Below are positions 1 through 6,521 of a DNA stretch of 6,604 nt, piece by piece. This stretch comes from Paenibacillus sp. oral taxon 786 str. D14 (GTDB taxonomy: Bacteria; Bacillota; Bacilli; Paenibacillales; Paenibacillaceae), in contig NZ_GG695973.1 in the NCBI RefSeq assembly GCF_000159955.1, forward strand, positions 157,638 to 164,241. Direction: 5' to 3'. Each line of letters starts with the position of its first letter. Position 1 is the first letter of the stretch. The translations under genes were made by a program, and so were the position numbers. The notes beneath the pieces were generated by a model that worked only from the letters and a program-made list of their open reading frames with translations, was not told where the DNA came from and did no database searches.

Positions 1-854
1 CAGGCAACGCCAACTTTAGCACCGTGCAGCAGCGCTCGCCGACCCTGGCGCAGGTACTCCATCTCCCAGTAATGGGAGAGATGGTGCTCTGCGCCGGAGG
101 CAGGGTGCGACTGCCCGAACAGCAGCATGGCGATGCCCGATTCGATCAGCGCCGTCATCAAGGCGCGGATCCCTTCTTCCGTGCGCGCGCCGATGGCCTC
201 GGCGTGCGACACGCAGCTGCGCAGCGCGCGCTCGGTAATCGCCGCCGCCTGTTCGTCATAAGGTTCCCCCGCCGTCAGACGGGAGAACTTCCAGTCGAAC
301 AGGCTGGTGTATTTACCGAGCATATCGCCAAAGCCCGCAGCAACCAACCGCTGCGGGGCCGCCATGAGAATATCGAGGTCAGCAAAAATCGCCACCGGCG
401 GCACAGCCGGCACCGTCTTTTTGACCCCGCGTACAATCAGCGGCGCGCCTGCAGAGGTGAACCCGTCCACGGACGGCGCGGTCGGCACCGACACAAACGG
501 CTTGCCGGTCTTGTGGGCGGCAAACCGGACGATGTCGTGGATCGTTCCGGAGCCCACCGCGAGGAGCACATCCGTCTCGTCAGGACGGATCTCCAGCAAC
601 AGCTGAACAATCGCGATCTCGTCGGCGACCACATCGCCTTGCGCGTCCGGTTGAATGAGGACAACGCGCGTATTCACGCCCTCCGCTTCCAGCAAACCCA
701 TGAGCTGCTCTCCCGCCGCCGCATACGTATGATCGTCCGCCACCAGCAGGACATGGCGATAACCCTGTTCCCGCAAGTAAGGAGCAACCTTCCGGATCAC
801 CCCTCGGTCTAGTTCAATCACCTTCAACTGCTCCAACTGTCTGTCTTGCAGCAC
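1..854 (-). CDS. egsA: sn-glycerol-1-phosphate dehydrogenase (AraM/EgsA family), C-terminus cut off by window edge
   Basis: The enzyme reduces dihydroxyacetone phosphate to sn-glycerol 1-phosphate with NAD(P)H in the cytoplasm. In B. subtilis the homologue (AraM) is nickel-dependent and supplies glycerol 1-phosphate to PcrB for heptaprenylglyceryl phosphate synthesis. The 284 visible residues show a Rossmann-like N-terminal half with the nucleotide-binding GSGTIHD at 101-107, then the family signature PTAPSVDGFTS at 124-134. Metal-site residues are present in the helical half: Asp177 in GFGDMLGKY, His257 in SGAEHHLSHYWEM and His277 in LLHGAKVG. The start is GTG at 854, chosen because GGGAGGGG lies 5 nt upstream and no better in-frame start is near. 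Family proteins are close to 390-400 residues, so roughly a quarter is missing only because the window ends. It follows araB after 273 nt, as araM follows other ara genes in B. subtilis. Family assignment is secure; cofactor and metal are inferred. Confidence 0.95.
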   Translation of the reverse strand, partial: MLQDRQLEQLKVIELDRGVIRKVAPYLREQGYRHVLLVADDHTYAAAGEQLMGLLEAEGVNTRVVLIQPDAQGDVVADEIAIVQLLLEIRPDETDVLLAVGSGTIHDIVRFAAHKTGKPFVSVPTAPSVDGFTSAGAPLIVRGVKKTVPAVPPVAIFADLDILMAAPQRLVAAGFGDMLGKYTSLFDWKFSRLTAGEPYDEQAAAITERALRSCVSHAEAIGARTEEGIRALMTALIESGIAMLLFGQSHPASGAEHHLSHYWEMEYLRQGRRALLHGAKVGVA

Positions 855-859
855 GTTAT

Positions 860-867
860 CCCCTCCC
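860..867 (-). promoter_or_regulatory. Ribosome binding site deciding the egsA GTG start
   Basis: On the minus strand GGGAGGGG is followed by 5 nt and then GTG. It is nearly the same block as the araB ribosome binding site (GGGAGGGG, 5 nt, ATG). This supports GTG at 854 as the true egsA start despite the rarer start codon. Confidence 0.8.
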
Positions 868-946
868 TTGACCATCCATCAACTTCCTGCAATTTTCTGA
901 AAACTTCTTTAGGACCCTACGATTTGCCGCATTTCCCCGTAAAGCG

Positions 947-1028
947 AAAAAATTGCCCTATCCCTTTCCTCGCGACACCCCATGACACCCCATTCCAGCT
1001 CGAATCGGCGCCCATGGACTTAGGGCAA
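947..1028 (-). terminator. Candidate terminator/attenuator between araB and egsA
   Basis: Read on the minus strand, TTGCCCTA (1028-1021) is the exact complement of TAGGGCAA (960-953), and the second arm is followed directly by six T's (952-947). An 8-bp stem next to a T-run is the layout of an intrinsic terminator. The 60-nt loop is much longer than usual, although TCC/GGA pairing after a 2-nt bulge and small inner hairpins (ATTC/GAAT) could shorten it. It lies about 100 nt after the araB stop and about 90 nt before egsA, so it would end the araDB message or limit read-through into egsA. No good separate egsA promoter is visible in the gap. Pairing is seen directly; function is inferred. Confidence 0.4.
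974..993. repeat. 10-bp perfect tandem repeat in the araB-egsA gap
   Basis: Two adjacent identical copies of GACACCCCAT on the plus strand (ATGGGGTGTC on the minus strand) lie inside the large loop of the terminator-like inverted repeat. They could come from replication slippage. No known binding motif is recognised. Confidence 0.85.
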
Positions 1029-1127
1029 GAGGGTATTCGATCCTTTACCTTCTTCATAAACAACAGGTGGGCGAGGCGCACAGTCCTTGACAGGCCAGCC
1101 ACTCCTTCGCCCCGCTTACTCCCACTC

Positions 1128-2804
1128 TTACTCCGCCGCTTGCTTGATTCGCTTCAGCCGCTTCATCACGTCGTTTTCGCCGCGGCCGAAGTAGTCGTGC
1201 AGCTGGCTGTATTCCTGATACAGCTTCTCGTACACTTCCACGTGCGCCGGGATCGGCTTGAACGTTTCCTCTTTGACGCGGGCCATTTTCTCGGCGGCAT
1301 CTAGGATCGAATCGTAGCCGCCCGCTTCCGCGCCTGCAGCTACTGCTGCGAACATCGCCGCGCCGAGGGCCGGTGTCTGCTTGGAATCTGCCACAAAAAT
1401 CTCACGGTTCGTCACATCCGCATAGATCTGCATCAGCAGGCGGTTTTTCTGCGGCAATCCGCCGCAGGCATACAACGCGTCAACTTGCACGCCGTTTTGA
1501 ACAAACGCGTCGATAATTTTGCGCGTGCCAAAAGCCGTTGCCTCGAGCAATGCCCGATAAATCTCCTGCGGTTTGGTCAGCAGCGTCATCCCCAGGATCA
1601 TCCCGGTCAAATCCGTATCCACCAGCACAGACCGGTTGCCGTTCCACCAATCGAGCGCGAGCAGGCCCGTTTGCCCCGGTTGATACGCAGCGGCTTCCCG
1701 CTCCAACCATTGGTGCACAGTCAATCCTTCCTTCTCCGCCGCCTCCTTCACGTACGCCGGCAACGCTTCTTCAACATACCATTCAAAAATATCCCCCACA
1801 GCCGACTGCCCGGCTTCATAGCCGTACAAGCCCGGAATGATTCCGTCCTCGACCACGCCGCACATGCCTTCAACCTGCTTTTCTTCCGTCCCCAGCAGCA
1901 TGTGGCAAATCGAGGTCCCCATCGCCATAACCAGCTTGCCCGGCGAGACAACACCGACAGCTGGCACGGCTGCATGCGCGTCCACGTTGCCCACCGCCAC
2001 GGCGATGCCTGGCGTCAGGCCCATCATCTCGGCCATCTCCGGCAGCAGTCCGCCTGCATTCGTCCCCAGCGGAATCACGTCGCCGCGCAGTTTTGTATCC
2101 GTCAGATCCTCCAGCCGAGGATCCAGCGCTTTAAAATACTCCTTACTCGGATACCCGTCCTGCTTATGCCAAATCGCTTTGTAGCCCGCCGTACAGCTGT
2201 TGCGGACGATGTTGCCGGTCATTTGCGCGATGACCCAGTCGGTCGCTTCCAGAAATAGATCCGCTTTCTCGTAGATCTCCGGTGCTTCGTCGAGGATTTG
2301 CCATACCTTCGCAATCATCCATTCGGACGAGATCTTCCCCCCGTACCGCGCCAAAAACGCTTCTCCCCGCTCCGCCGCAATCGCGTTGATCTTATCTGCC
2401 TCCGGCTGAGCCGCATGGTGCTTCCACAGCTTCACCCAGCTATGCGGGTTATCGGCCAGCGCCGGATCGAAGCTCAGCGGCTGGCCTTGCGCATCCACCG
2501 GCAGCATCGTGCAGGCGGTAAAATCAATGCCAATCCCGATCACATCCGCCGGATCGATTCCCGATTCCTGGAGCACCGCAGGCACCGAGCGCCGCAGCAC
2601 CTCCAGATAATCGCCGGGATGCTGCAAAGCCCAATCATGCTCCAGCTTAATCCCAGATCCGGGCAACCGCTCATCAATGACATGATGCGGATATGGCGTC
2701 ACATGGTCGGCAACCTCGCGGCCGTCCGACAAATCCACCAGTACAGCGCGGCCGGACTGCGTGCCGTAGTCGATGCCAATCGTGTATTTTTTCCCCTTGC
2801 TCAT
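1128..2804 (-). CDS. araB: L-ribulokinase (FGGY carbohydrate kinase family)
   Basis: Phosphorylates L-ribulose at O5 with ATP to L-ribulose 5-phosphate, the second step of bacterial arabinose breakdown, in the cytoplasm. The 558 residues match the usual ribulokinase length (about 560). Visible landmarks of the FGGY fold are the N-terminal phosphate loop IDYGTQSGR at 11-19, the substrate-side segment GIDFTACTM at 92-100, [10 protein letters not shown] at 272-281 with Asp275 as the expected catalytic base, the ATP-side loop AMGTSICH at 294-301, and the adenosine-binding ACGGLPQKN at 446-454. The reading frame stays open for 74 more codons upstream, but those overlap araD. ATG at 2804 is chosen because GGGAGGGG lies 5 nt before it. 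It starts 22 nt after the araD stop, so the two genes are almost certainly translated from one message. The order D-then-B differs from the A-B-D order of B. subtilis. No damage or missing key residue is seen. Confidence 0.97.
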   Translation of the reverse strand: MSKGKKYTIGIDYGTQSGRAVLVDLSDGREVADHVTPYPHHVIDERLPGSGIKLEHDWALQHPGDYLEVLRRSVPAVLQESGIDPADVIGIGIDFTACTMLPVDAQGQPLSFDPALADNPHSWVKLWKHHAAQPEADKINAIAAERGEAFLARYGGKISSEWMIAKVWQILDEAPEIYEKADLFLEATDWVIAQMTGNIVRNSCTAGYKAIWHKQDGYPSKEYFKALDPRLEDLTDTKLRGDVIPLGTNAGGLLPEMAEMMGLTPGIAVAVGNVDAHAAVPAVGVVSPGKLVMAMGTSICHMLLGTEEKQVEGMCGVVEDGIIPGLYGYEAGQSAVGDIFEWYVEEALPAYVKEAAEKEGLTVHQWLEREAAAYQPGQTGLLALDWWNGNRSVLVDTDLTGMILGMTLLTKPQEIYRALLEATAFGTRKIIDAFVQNGVQVDALYACGGLPQKNRLLMQIYADVTNREIFVADSKQTPALGAAMFAAVAAGAEAGGYDSILDAAEKMARVKEETFKPIPAHVEVYEKLYQEYSQLHDYFGRGENDVMKRLKRIKQAAE

Positions 2805-2809
2805 CGTAA

Positions 2810-2817
2810 CCCCTCCC
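2810..2817 (-). promoter_or_regulatory. Ribosome binding site deciding the araB start
   Basis: GGGAGGGG on the minus strand, 5 nt before ATG at 2804, lies in the 22-nt araD-araB gap. It rules out the longer open frame that would start inside araD. Confidence 0.85.
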
Positions 2818-2826
2818 TGCATCCCA

Positions 2827-3522
2827 TTATTTCTGCCCGTAATAGGCATTGGCTCCATGCTTCCGCAAAAAATGCCGGTCCAACAGCGCTTGATCCATCG
2901 CCGGCGTATTCGGATTGATCTGCTCCATCCGGGCGGCGATCTTCGCCACCTCTTCCAGCACAACGGCATTATGGACCGCATGATGCGCATCCTTGCCCCA
3001 GACAAACGGCGCGTGCGAATGCACAAGCACTCCCGGCACCTGGTTCGGATCCAGCCCCAGCTCTTTAAACCGCTCTACGATCACATGGCCTGTTTCCAAC
3101 TCGTAAGCGCCTTCAATTTCGGCTCGTGTCATCGGCCGCGTTACCGGGATCTCACCGTAAAAATAATCCGCATGCGTCGTTCCATACGCCGGTAACGCCC
3201 GCCCTGCCTGGGCCCAGCTGGTTCCCCACGGCGAATGCGTATGCACAACCCCGCCGATGTCAGGAAATTCGCGATATAACACCCGGTGCGTTGGCGTATC
3301 GGAGGACGGGCGCAGATTCCCTTCCACCACGTTGCCGTCCAGGTCGACCACGACCATATGCTCCGGCTTTAATTCCTCATACGGCACGCCGCTGGGTTTA
3401 ATGACAAACAATCCGCTTTCCCGGTCGATCCCGCTGACGTTTCCCCACGTAAACGTGACCAGTCCATACTTCGGAAGCTCCAAATTGGCTTCCCACACCT
3501 GCTGTTTTAAGGCTTCCAACAT
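2827..3522 (-). CDS. araD: L-ribulose-5-phosphate 4-epimerase (class II aldolase fold)
   Basis: Interconverts L-ribulose 5-phosphate and D-xylulose 5-phosphate, the last step joining arabinose to the pentose phosphate pathway; a zinc-dependent cytoplasmic enzyme. The 231 residues are the typical length. All expected active-site residues can be placed by analogy with the E. coli enzyme: metal ligands His94 and His96 in VVHTHSPWG and His170 in VLVHSHAPF, Asp75 in PSSDTPTHR, Asp119 in THADYFYG and Tyr228 in NAYYGQK near the C-terminus. Phosphate-binding segments TWGNVSG (25-31) and KPSG (42-45) are also present. The ATG at 3522 has an AAAGGGG ribosome site 12 nt upstream, a slightly long spacing; no closer in-frame start exists. 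Its own operator and candidate promoter lie just upstream, after araR, and araB follows closely. Confidence 0.97.
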   Translation of the reverse strand: MLEALKQQVWEANLELPKYGLVTFTWGNVSGIDRESGLFVIKPSGVPYEELKPEHMVVVDLDGNVVEGNLRPSSDTPTHRVLYREFPDIGGVVHTHSPWGTSWAQAGRALPAYGTTHADYFYGEIPVTRPMTRAEIEGAYELETGHVIVERFKELGLDPNQVPGVLVHSHAPFVWGKDAHHAVHNAVVLEEVAKIAARMEQINPNTPAMDQALLDRHFLRKHGANAYYGQK

Positions 3523-3559
3523 CGCAAGCTTCGTCCCCTTTCCTTATCCCATGTCATCC

Positions 3560-3590
3560 AACATAACAAAAGGTACGTACAAGTTACCAA
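3560..3590 (-). promoter_or_regulatory. Candidate araD-araB promoter
   Basis: On the minus strand, TTGGTA (3590-3585) may be a -35 and TATGTT (3565-3560) a -10. The -10 is preceded by TGT, giving the extended form TGnTATGTT. The 19-nt spacer is longer than the preferred 17, so the extended -10 would have to compensate. The AraR operator fills the spacer, an ideal place to block polymerase binding. The call rests largely on the operator sitting here; the promoter elements alone are weak. Confidence 0.45.
3571..3584. promoter_or_regulatory. AraR operator upstream of araD
   Basis: The minus strand reads ACTTGTACGTACCT. It matches the B. subtilis-type AraR palindrome TTGTACGTACAA at 10 of 12 positions, with the two misses at one outer end. 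It lies in the 164-nt gap between araR and araD, inside the candidate promoter spacer, and indicates that araD-araB respond to arabinose separately from araA. Only one full site is seen here, unlike the pair before araA. Confidence 0.8.
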
Positions 3591-3686
3591 GCACCTGTTT
3601 CAACCGAAGCGGCACCGCCCGCCAAACTTCAGCAGGACGGTGACACCGCCAAGTTGTCTAGTTCCCGTTCGTTCTCTCGTTCCAGT

Positions 3687-4787
3687 TTATTTCAAAACCG
3701 TTCGTTCCAGCACCGAATCCCGTTCAATCAGCTCCGGTTCAAACACCGTATCGCCCGGCGTTTCCCCCCGCTCGATCATCCCGATCAGCTGGCGGGCGGC
3801 AAGCTCGCCCATCGCCGTTTTGGGGTGGGTCAGCGTCGTCAGCTTCGTGCCCGAGGCCGCCGCCAGGCTGGAATCGTCAAAGCCGATGACGGACAAATCC
3901 TCCGGAATCCGCAAGCCGCACGCGGCGGCAGCGTCCATCAGCCGCACCGCTAACTCGTCGTTGTAGCACACCCATGCCGTTGGCCGCCGATCCTCCGATT
4001 TTTGCAGCAGCTCCAGCGCTTTTTGATAGATATAGTCGCCTTTTTGCTCCGTCGTAAACGTCACCACATGCTGCGGCGACACCGCAATCCCAAAGTCCCG
4101 ATGGGCCGACAGGAACCCCTTCAGCCGGTTGACGCCCTGCAGGTCATCCCTTTTGAAAAATCCGGCGATCTGCCGGTGCCCTTTTTCCAGCAAGTACAGC
4201 GCCGCTTTCCGGCCTCCCGCCTCGTCGTTCACCTTCAGGCACGGACATTCGAGCTCGGGGTATCTCGCGTTGATCATCAAATACGGAATCCCCTTCTCCT
4301 GTAACTCCAAAAAATACCCCAAATTCGGGTTCCCCTCCGCGCTCTTCGTCGGCTCGATGATCAGTCCGCTGAGCGGTTGGCTCGTCATGAGCTGCAGGCT
4401 ATCCCTTTCCTTCTCCTTCGTGTTGTCCGTGCTGGACAGCAGCAGCCGATACCCATGCTGGCGCAGCTCCGCCTCCGCTCCTCGAACGATATGAGGAAAA
4501 ATATAATCGGAAATATACGTCGTCATAATGCCGATCGTCTTCACCGCTTCGCCCTCCCGCCGTCCGGGATGCCGGACAAACGTGCCTTTGCCCTGGATGC
4601 GCTCCAGCCAGCCTTCTTTCTCCAGTTCGCCAAACGTCTGCCGAACCGTCTGCCGGCTTAAGCCAAACTGCTCGGCAATCTCGTTCTCCGACGGAACCTG
4701 TTTTCCGGGCTGAAGCTTTCCTTGCTCGAGCCAAGACAATAATTCGTTTTTCAGCTGCATATATTTCGGAATTTTCCGGTCGTTCAT
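3687..4787 (-). CDS. araR: Arabinose-responsive transcriptional repressor AraR (GntR DNA-binding domain, LacI/GalR effector domain)
   Basis: The 366-residue protein has the two-domain layout of B. subtilis AraR (about 362 residues). Residues 1-72 form a GntR-type winged helix, with PSENEIAEQFGLSRQTVRQ (32-50) carrying the recognition helix and the wing at IQGKGTFV (64-71). From about residue 84 a LacI/GalR-like periplasmic-binding fold begins (KTIGIMTTYISDYIF) and continues through NDEAGGRKAALYLLEKGHRQ and the conserved SVIGFDDSSLA, expected to bind L-arabinose. Without sugar it should repress araA and araD-araB through the TTGTACGTACAA-type sites in this window. ATG at 4787 is preferred over an upstream GTG at 4814 because AAGGGTGG lies 7 nt before it and MNDRKIPKYMQLK is a natural family start. 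The gene sits between araA and araD on the same strand rather than beside a transporter. No clear AraR operator lies before it, so autoregulation is not evident. Confidence 0.96.
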   Translation of the reverse strand: MNDRKIPKYMQLKNELLSWLEQGKLQPGKQVPSENEIAEQFGLSRQTVRQTFGELEKEGWLERIQGKGTFVRHPGRREGEAVKTIGIMTTYISDYIFPHIVRGAEAELRQHGYRLLLSSTDNTKEKERDSLQLMTSQPLSGLIIEPTKSAEGNPNLGYFLELQEKGIPYLMINARYPELECPCLKVNDEAGGRKAALYLLEKGHRQIAGFFKRDDLQGVNRLKGFLSAHRDFGIAVSPQHVVTFTTEQKGDYIYQKALELLQKSEDRRPTAWVCYNDELAVRLMDAAAACGLRIPEDLSVIGFDDSSLAAASGTKLTTLTHPKTAMGELAARQLIGMIERGETPGDTVFEPELIERDSVLERTVLK

Positions 4788-4794
4788 GTTTCGT

Positions 4795-4802
4795 CCACCC
4801 TT
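4795..4802 (-). promoter_or_regulatory. Ribosome binding site deciding the araR start
   Basis: AAGGGTGG on the minus strand, 7 nt before ATG at 4787. The alternative GTG at 4814 would add nine residues (MALVKGGRN) that simply translate this site, so the ATG is preferred. Confidence 0.7.
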
Positions 4803-4834
4803 CACCAATGCCACCGTTCTCTTTACTACCCGTT

Positions 4835-4843
4835 ATTGTAACA
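4835..4843 (-). promoter_or_regulatory. Candidate extended -10 promoter of araR
   Basis: The minus strand reads TGTTACAAT (4843-4835), an extended -10 (TGn plus TACAAT, one mismatch from TATAAT), about 47 nt before the araR ATG. No convincing -35 lies 16-18 nt upstream; that stretch is GC-rich. Extended -10 promoters can work with a poor -35, so weak constitutive araR expression is plausible, in addition to any read-through from araA. Confidence 0.5.
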
Positions 4844-4903
4844 TAGGCCGGGCGAACGCAGAGGGCTGTTTCCACACCTTATCCAAAAGCAAGCCTGATT
4901 CAC

Positions 4904-4928
4904 GTCACGCAGCTGCGACTCGCGTAAC
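4904..4928 (-). terminator. Weak hairpin after araA
   Basis: The minus strand reads GTTACGC, an 11-nt loop, then GCGTGAC: a 7-bp stem with one G-U pair, starting 12 nt after the araA stop. Within it CGCAGCTGCG is a 10-bp palindrome. A T-rich stretch (TTGCTTTTGG) comes only about 12 nt later, so this is a poor intrinsic terminator. It may stabilise or partly end the araA message before araR. Confidence 0.35.
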
Positions 4929-4939
4929 TGCCACTGCGA

Positions 4940-6427
4940 TTAGCGCAACCGGTAAGCCGCATCGCTCCAGCGCAGCTCGTTCTTGAAGCGCGGTACCGAG
5001 GTATCCTTGTCGATGATCACCGCTTCAATGCCGACCATTTCCGCCCAGTCGGACAGGTTCTCGGCCGTAATCGCGTAAGACAGCACCGTATGATGCGCCC
5101 CGCCGGCCAAAATCCACGCTTCCGCCGATTCGCGCAGCGAAGGCTGCGGCTTCCACAATACGCGGGCCACCGGCAGCTTCGGCATCGGCTTCTCCACCTT
5201 CACGCCGTCCACCACGTTGACCAGCAACCGGAAGCGATGGCCCAGATCAACAAGCGAAGCGTTAACCGCCGGACCCGCCTGGCCGTCGAACACCATCCGC
5301 GCCGGATCGGCCTTACCCCCGATGCCCAGCGGGTGCACTTCAATCGTCGGCTTCGTCGCCGCAATCGTCGGGCACACCTCCAGCATGTGCGCGCCCAGAA
5401 TCATGTGATTGCCCGGCTCAAAATGATACGTGTAATCCTCCATAAACGAGGTGCTTTTGTTGTTTGCCAGCACTTTGAGCACACGAGTCAGAGCTGCAGT
5501 CTTCCAGTCGCCTTCCCCGCCAAAACCGTACCCGGCTTCCATCAACCGCTGCACAGCCAGACCCGGGAGTTGCTTGAGTCCGTGCAGATCCTCAAACGTC
5601 GTCGTGAACGCCCCAAAGCCGCCTTGCTCCAGGAACCGTTTCATGGCGATTTCAAGCTTCGCCTGATATGCGATGGAGTCGCGAATCGGCCCGCTGCTTA
5701 AACCGGCTTGCGTAATGGTGTACTGCTCGGCATACTCTTTCAGCAGCGCTTCGGCTTCCGCATCGGTAACTTCATTTAGCACCTGCACCAGATCGCCAAC
5801 GCCATACCCGTTCACCGACCAACCGAATTTGATTTGCGCTTCGACCTTGTCACCTTCGGTCACCGCCACTTCGCGCATGTTATCGCCAAAGCGCGCTACC
5901 TTCAGCTGCCGGCTCTCAGCATAAGCGACCGCCGTCCGCATCCAGCCCGCCAGCGACGCACGGACTTCCTCGTCCTCCCAATGCCCGACCACGATTTTGC
6001 GGTTGATCCCAAGCCGGGCACCGATATGCCCATACTCGCGGTCACCGTGGGCTGATTGGTTCAGGTTCATGAAATCCATATCGATCGTTTCCCACGGAAT
6101 ATCGCGGTTAAACTGCGTATGGAAGTGCAGCAGCGGTTTTTGCAGTTGGGACAAGCCGGCGATCCACATTTTAGCTGGCGAGAACGTGTGCATCCAAGTG
6201 ATAATCCCCGCACAAGTCTCGTCGCCATTGGCGGCCAGAATCAGCTTATAGATCTCGTCCGGCGTCGTGACGATCGGTTTAAACACCACCGGGAACCCAA
6301 TCGCCGGGTCTTTGTCCAGTTGTTCTGCGATAATGCGGGAGTGGCCCGCTACCTCTTCCAGCGTTTCAGGGCCGTATAAATGCTGGCTTCCAGTCACGAA
6401 CCAAAAAGAATGCGGTTTCAATTTCAT
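4940..6427 (-). CDS. araA: L-arabinose isomerase
   Basis: Catalyses the first step, L-arabinose to L-ribulose, in the cytoplasm, as a manganese-type metalloenzyme. The 495 residues match the family (B. subtilis 496, E. coli 500). It opens with the typical FWFVTGSQHLYG (8-19) and carries the four expected metal ligands by analogy with E. coli: Glu305 in GGEGDWKTA, Glu330 in SFMEDYTYHF, His347 in LGAHMLEVCP and His446 in GGAHHTVLS. WMHTFSPAKMWI (78-89) and HTQFNRDIPW (103-112) are further signatures. The frame is open for 23 codons before the ATG at 6427, but those would run over an AraR operator and the AAGGAGG ribosome site, so the shorter start is right. It is the first gene after the main ara promoter, followed 152 nt later by araR. 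Enzymes of this family can often also isomerise D-galactose; nothing in the sequence settles that here. Confidence 0.98.
   Translation of the reverse strand: MKLKPHSFWFVTGSQHLYGPETLEEVAGHSRIIAEQLDKDPAIGFPVVFKPIVTTPDEIYKLILAANGDETCAGIITWMHTFSPAKMWIAGLSQLQKPLLHFHTQFNRDIPWETIDMDFMNLNQSAHGDREYGHIGARLGINRKIVVGHWEDEEVRASLAGWMRTAVAYAESRQLKVARFGDNMREVAVTEGDKVEAQIKFGWSVNGYGVGDLVQVLNEVTDAEAEALLKEYAEQYTITQAGLSSGPIRDSIAYQAKLEIAMKRFLEQGGFGAFTTTFEDLHGLKQLPGLAVQRLMEAGYGFGGEGDWKTAALTRVLKVLANNKSTSFMEDYTYHFEPGNHMILGAHMLEVCPTIAATKPTIEVHPLGIGGKADPARMVFDGQAGPAVNASLVDLGHRFRLLVNVVDGVKVEKPMPKLPVARVLWKPQPSLRESAEAWILAGGAHHTVLSYAITAENLSDWAEMVGIEAVIIDKDTSVPRFKNELRWSDAAYRLR
6407..6421 (-). promoter_or_regulatory. Candidate catabolite-response element (cre) at araA codons 3-7
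   Basis: The minus strand reads TTGAAACCGCATTCT, which fits the degenerate CcpA consensus WTGNAANCGNWNNCW at every fixed position. Against the stricter palindromic form TGWNANCGNTNWCA it has two mismatches. Its place just after the araA start agrees with the known cre near the start of araA in the B. subtilis ara operon. A CcpA roadblock here would give glucose repression. A degenerate motif in coding sequence can arise by chance. Confidence 0.45.
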
Positions 6428-6436
6428 GCCAAAGCG

Positions 6437-6443
6437 CCTCCTT
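6437..6443 (-). promoter_or_regulatory. Ribosome binding site deciding the araA start
   Basis: AAGGAGG on the minus strand, 9 nt before ATG at 6427. It is a near-perfect Shine-Dalgarno block and rules out the 23-codon N-terminal extension. Confidence 0.9.
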
Positions 6444-6462
6444 ATGAAAAATGATTGCTCAT

Positions 6463-6478
6463 TAACTTGTACATACCA
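6463..6478. promoter_or_regulatory. AraR operator 2 in the araA leader (imperfect)
   Basis: The plus strand reads TAACTTGTACATACCA, matching the TTGTACGTACAA core at 10 of 12 positions. Its centre (6472/6473) is 41 bp from that of the perfect operator upstream, close to four helical turns, so two AraR dimers would sit on the same face of the DNA. B. subtilis AraR binds pairs of in-phase operators cooperatively at its metabolic operon and araE promoters, and this layout looks the same. Confidence 0.8.
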
Positions 6479-6505
6479 TATTGGATTTTCCGACATTCAT
6501 TCACT

Positions 6506-6521
6506 AATTGTACGTACAAGT
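6506..6521. promoter_or_regulatory. AraR operator 1 in the araA leader (perfect palindrome)
   Basis: AATTGTACGTACAAGT contains the perfect 12-bp palindrome TTGTACGTACAA (6508-6519), the textbook AraR core. It lies about 15 bp downstream of the -10, just past the expected transcription start near 6527, where bound repressor would stop polymerase escape. Confidence 0.92.

Noticed and set aside
24..812. Long plus-strand open frame opposite egsA
   Set aside because: Antisense to a clear EgsA frame with conserved motifs. The plus-strand product is rich in Arg and His, as expected of a shadow frame in GC-rich coding DNA.
970..993. T-box-like GGGGTGTCGCGAGG on the minus strand before a T-run
   Set aside because: It does not match the T-box core AGGGTGGNACCGCG, there is no specifier-loop architecture, and egsA is not an amino-acid or tRNA-synthetase gene.
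1087..1092. TTGACA on the plus strand as a -35 box
   Set aside because: The position 17 nt downstream is CCCCGC, not a -10, and no plus-strand gene follows.
917..1102. Possible 61-residue minus-strand gene in the araB-egsA gap
   Set aside because: The GTG start overlaps the only AAGGAG-like block so there is no usable spacing; the internal ATG has no ribosome site, and the product resembles nothing known.
2805..3026. N-terminal extension of araB by 74 codons
   Set aside because: It overlaps most of the araD 3' end in another frame, and the strong ribosome site is before ATG 2804.
3592..3606. cre-like TTGAAACAGGTGCTT upstream of araD (minus strand)
   Set aside because: Two fixed positions of the consensus fail, including the central CG, so it is too weak to call.
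3607..3665. Terminator after araR
   Set aside because: The GC-rich stretch has small dyads such as CGGTGTCACCG and AACTT/AAGTT but no stable stem followed by T's.
4399..4875. 158-residue minus-strand frame overlapping the start of araR
   Set aside because: It is an alternative frame of araR; the AraR frame has the recognisable winged-helix and effector domains.
6428..6496. N-terminal extension of araA by 23 codons
   Set aside because: It would translate AraR operator 2 and the ribosome site; the family starts at the MKLKPHSFWF region.
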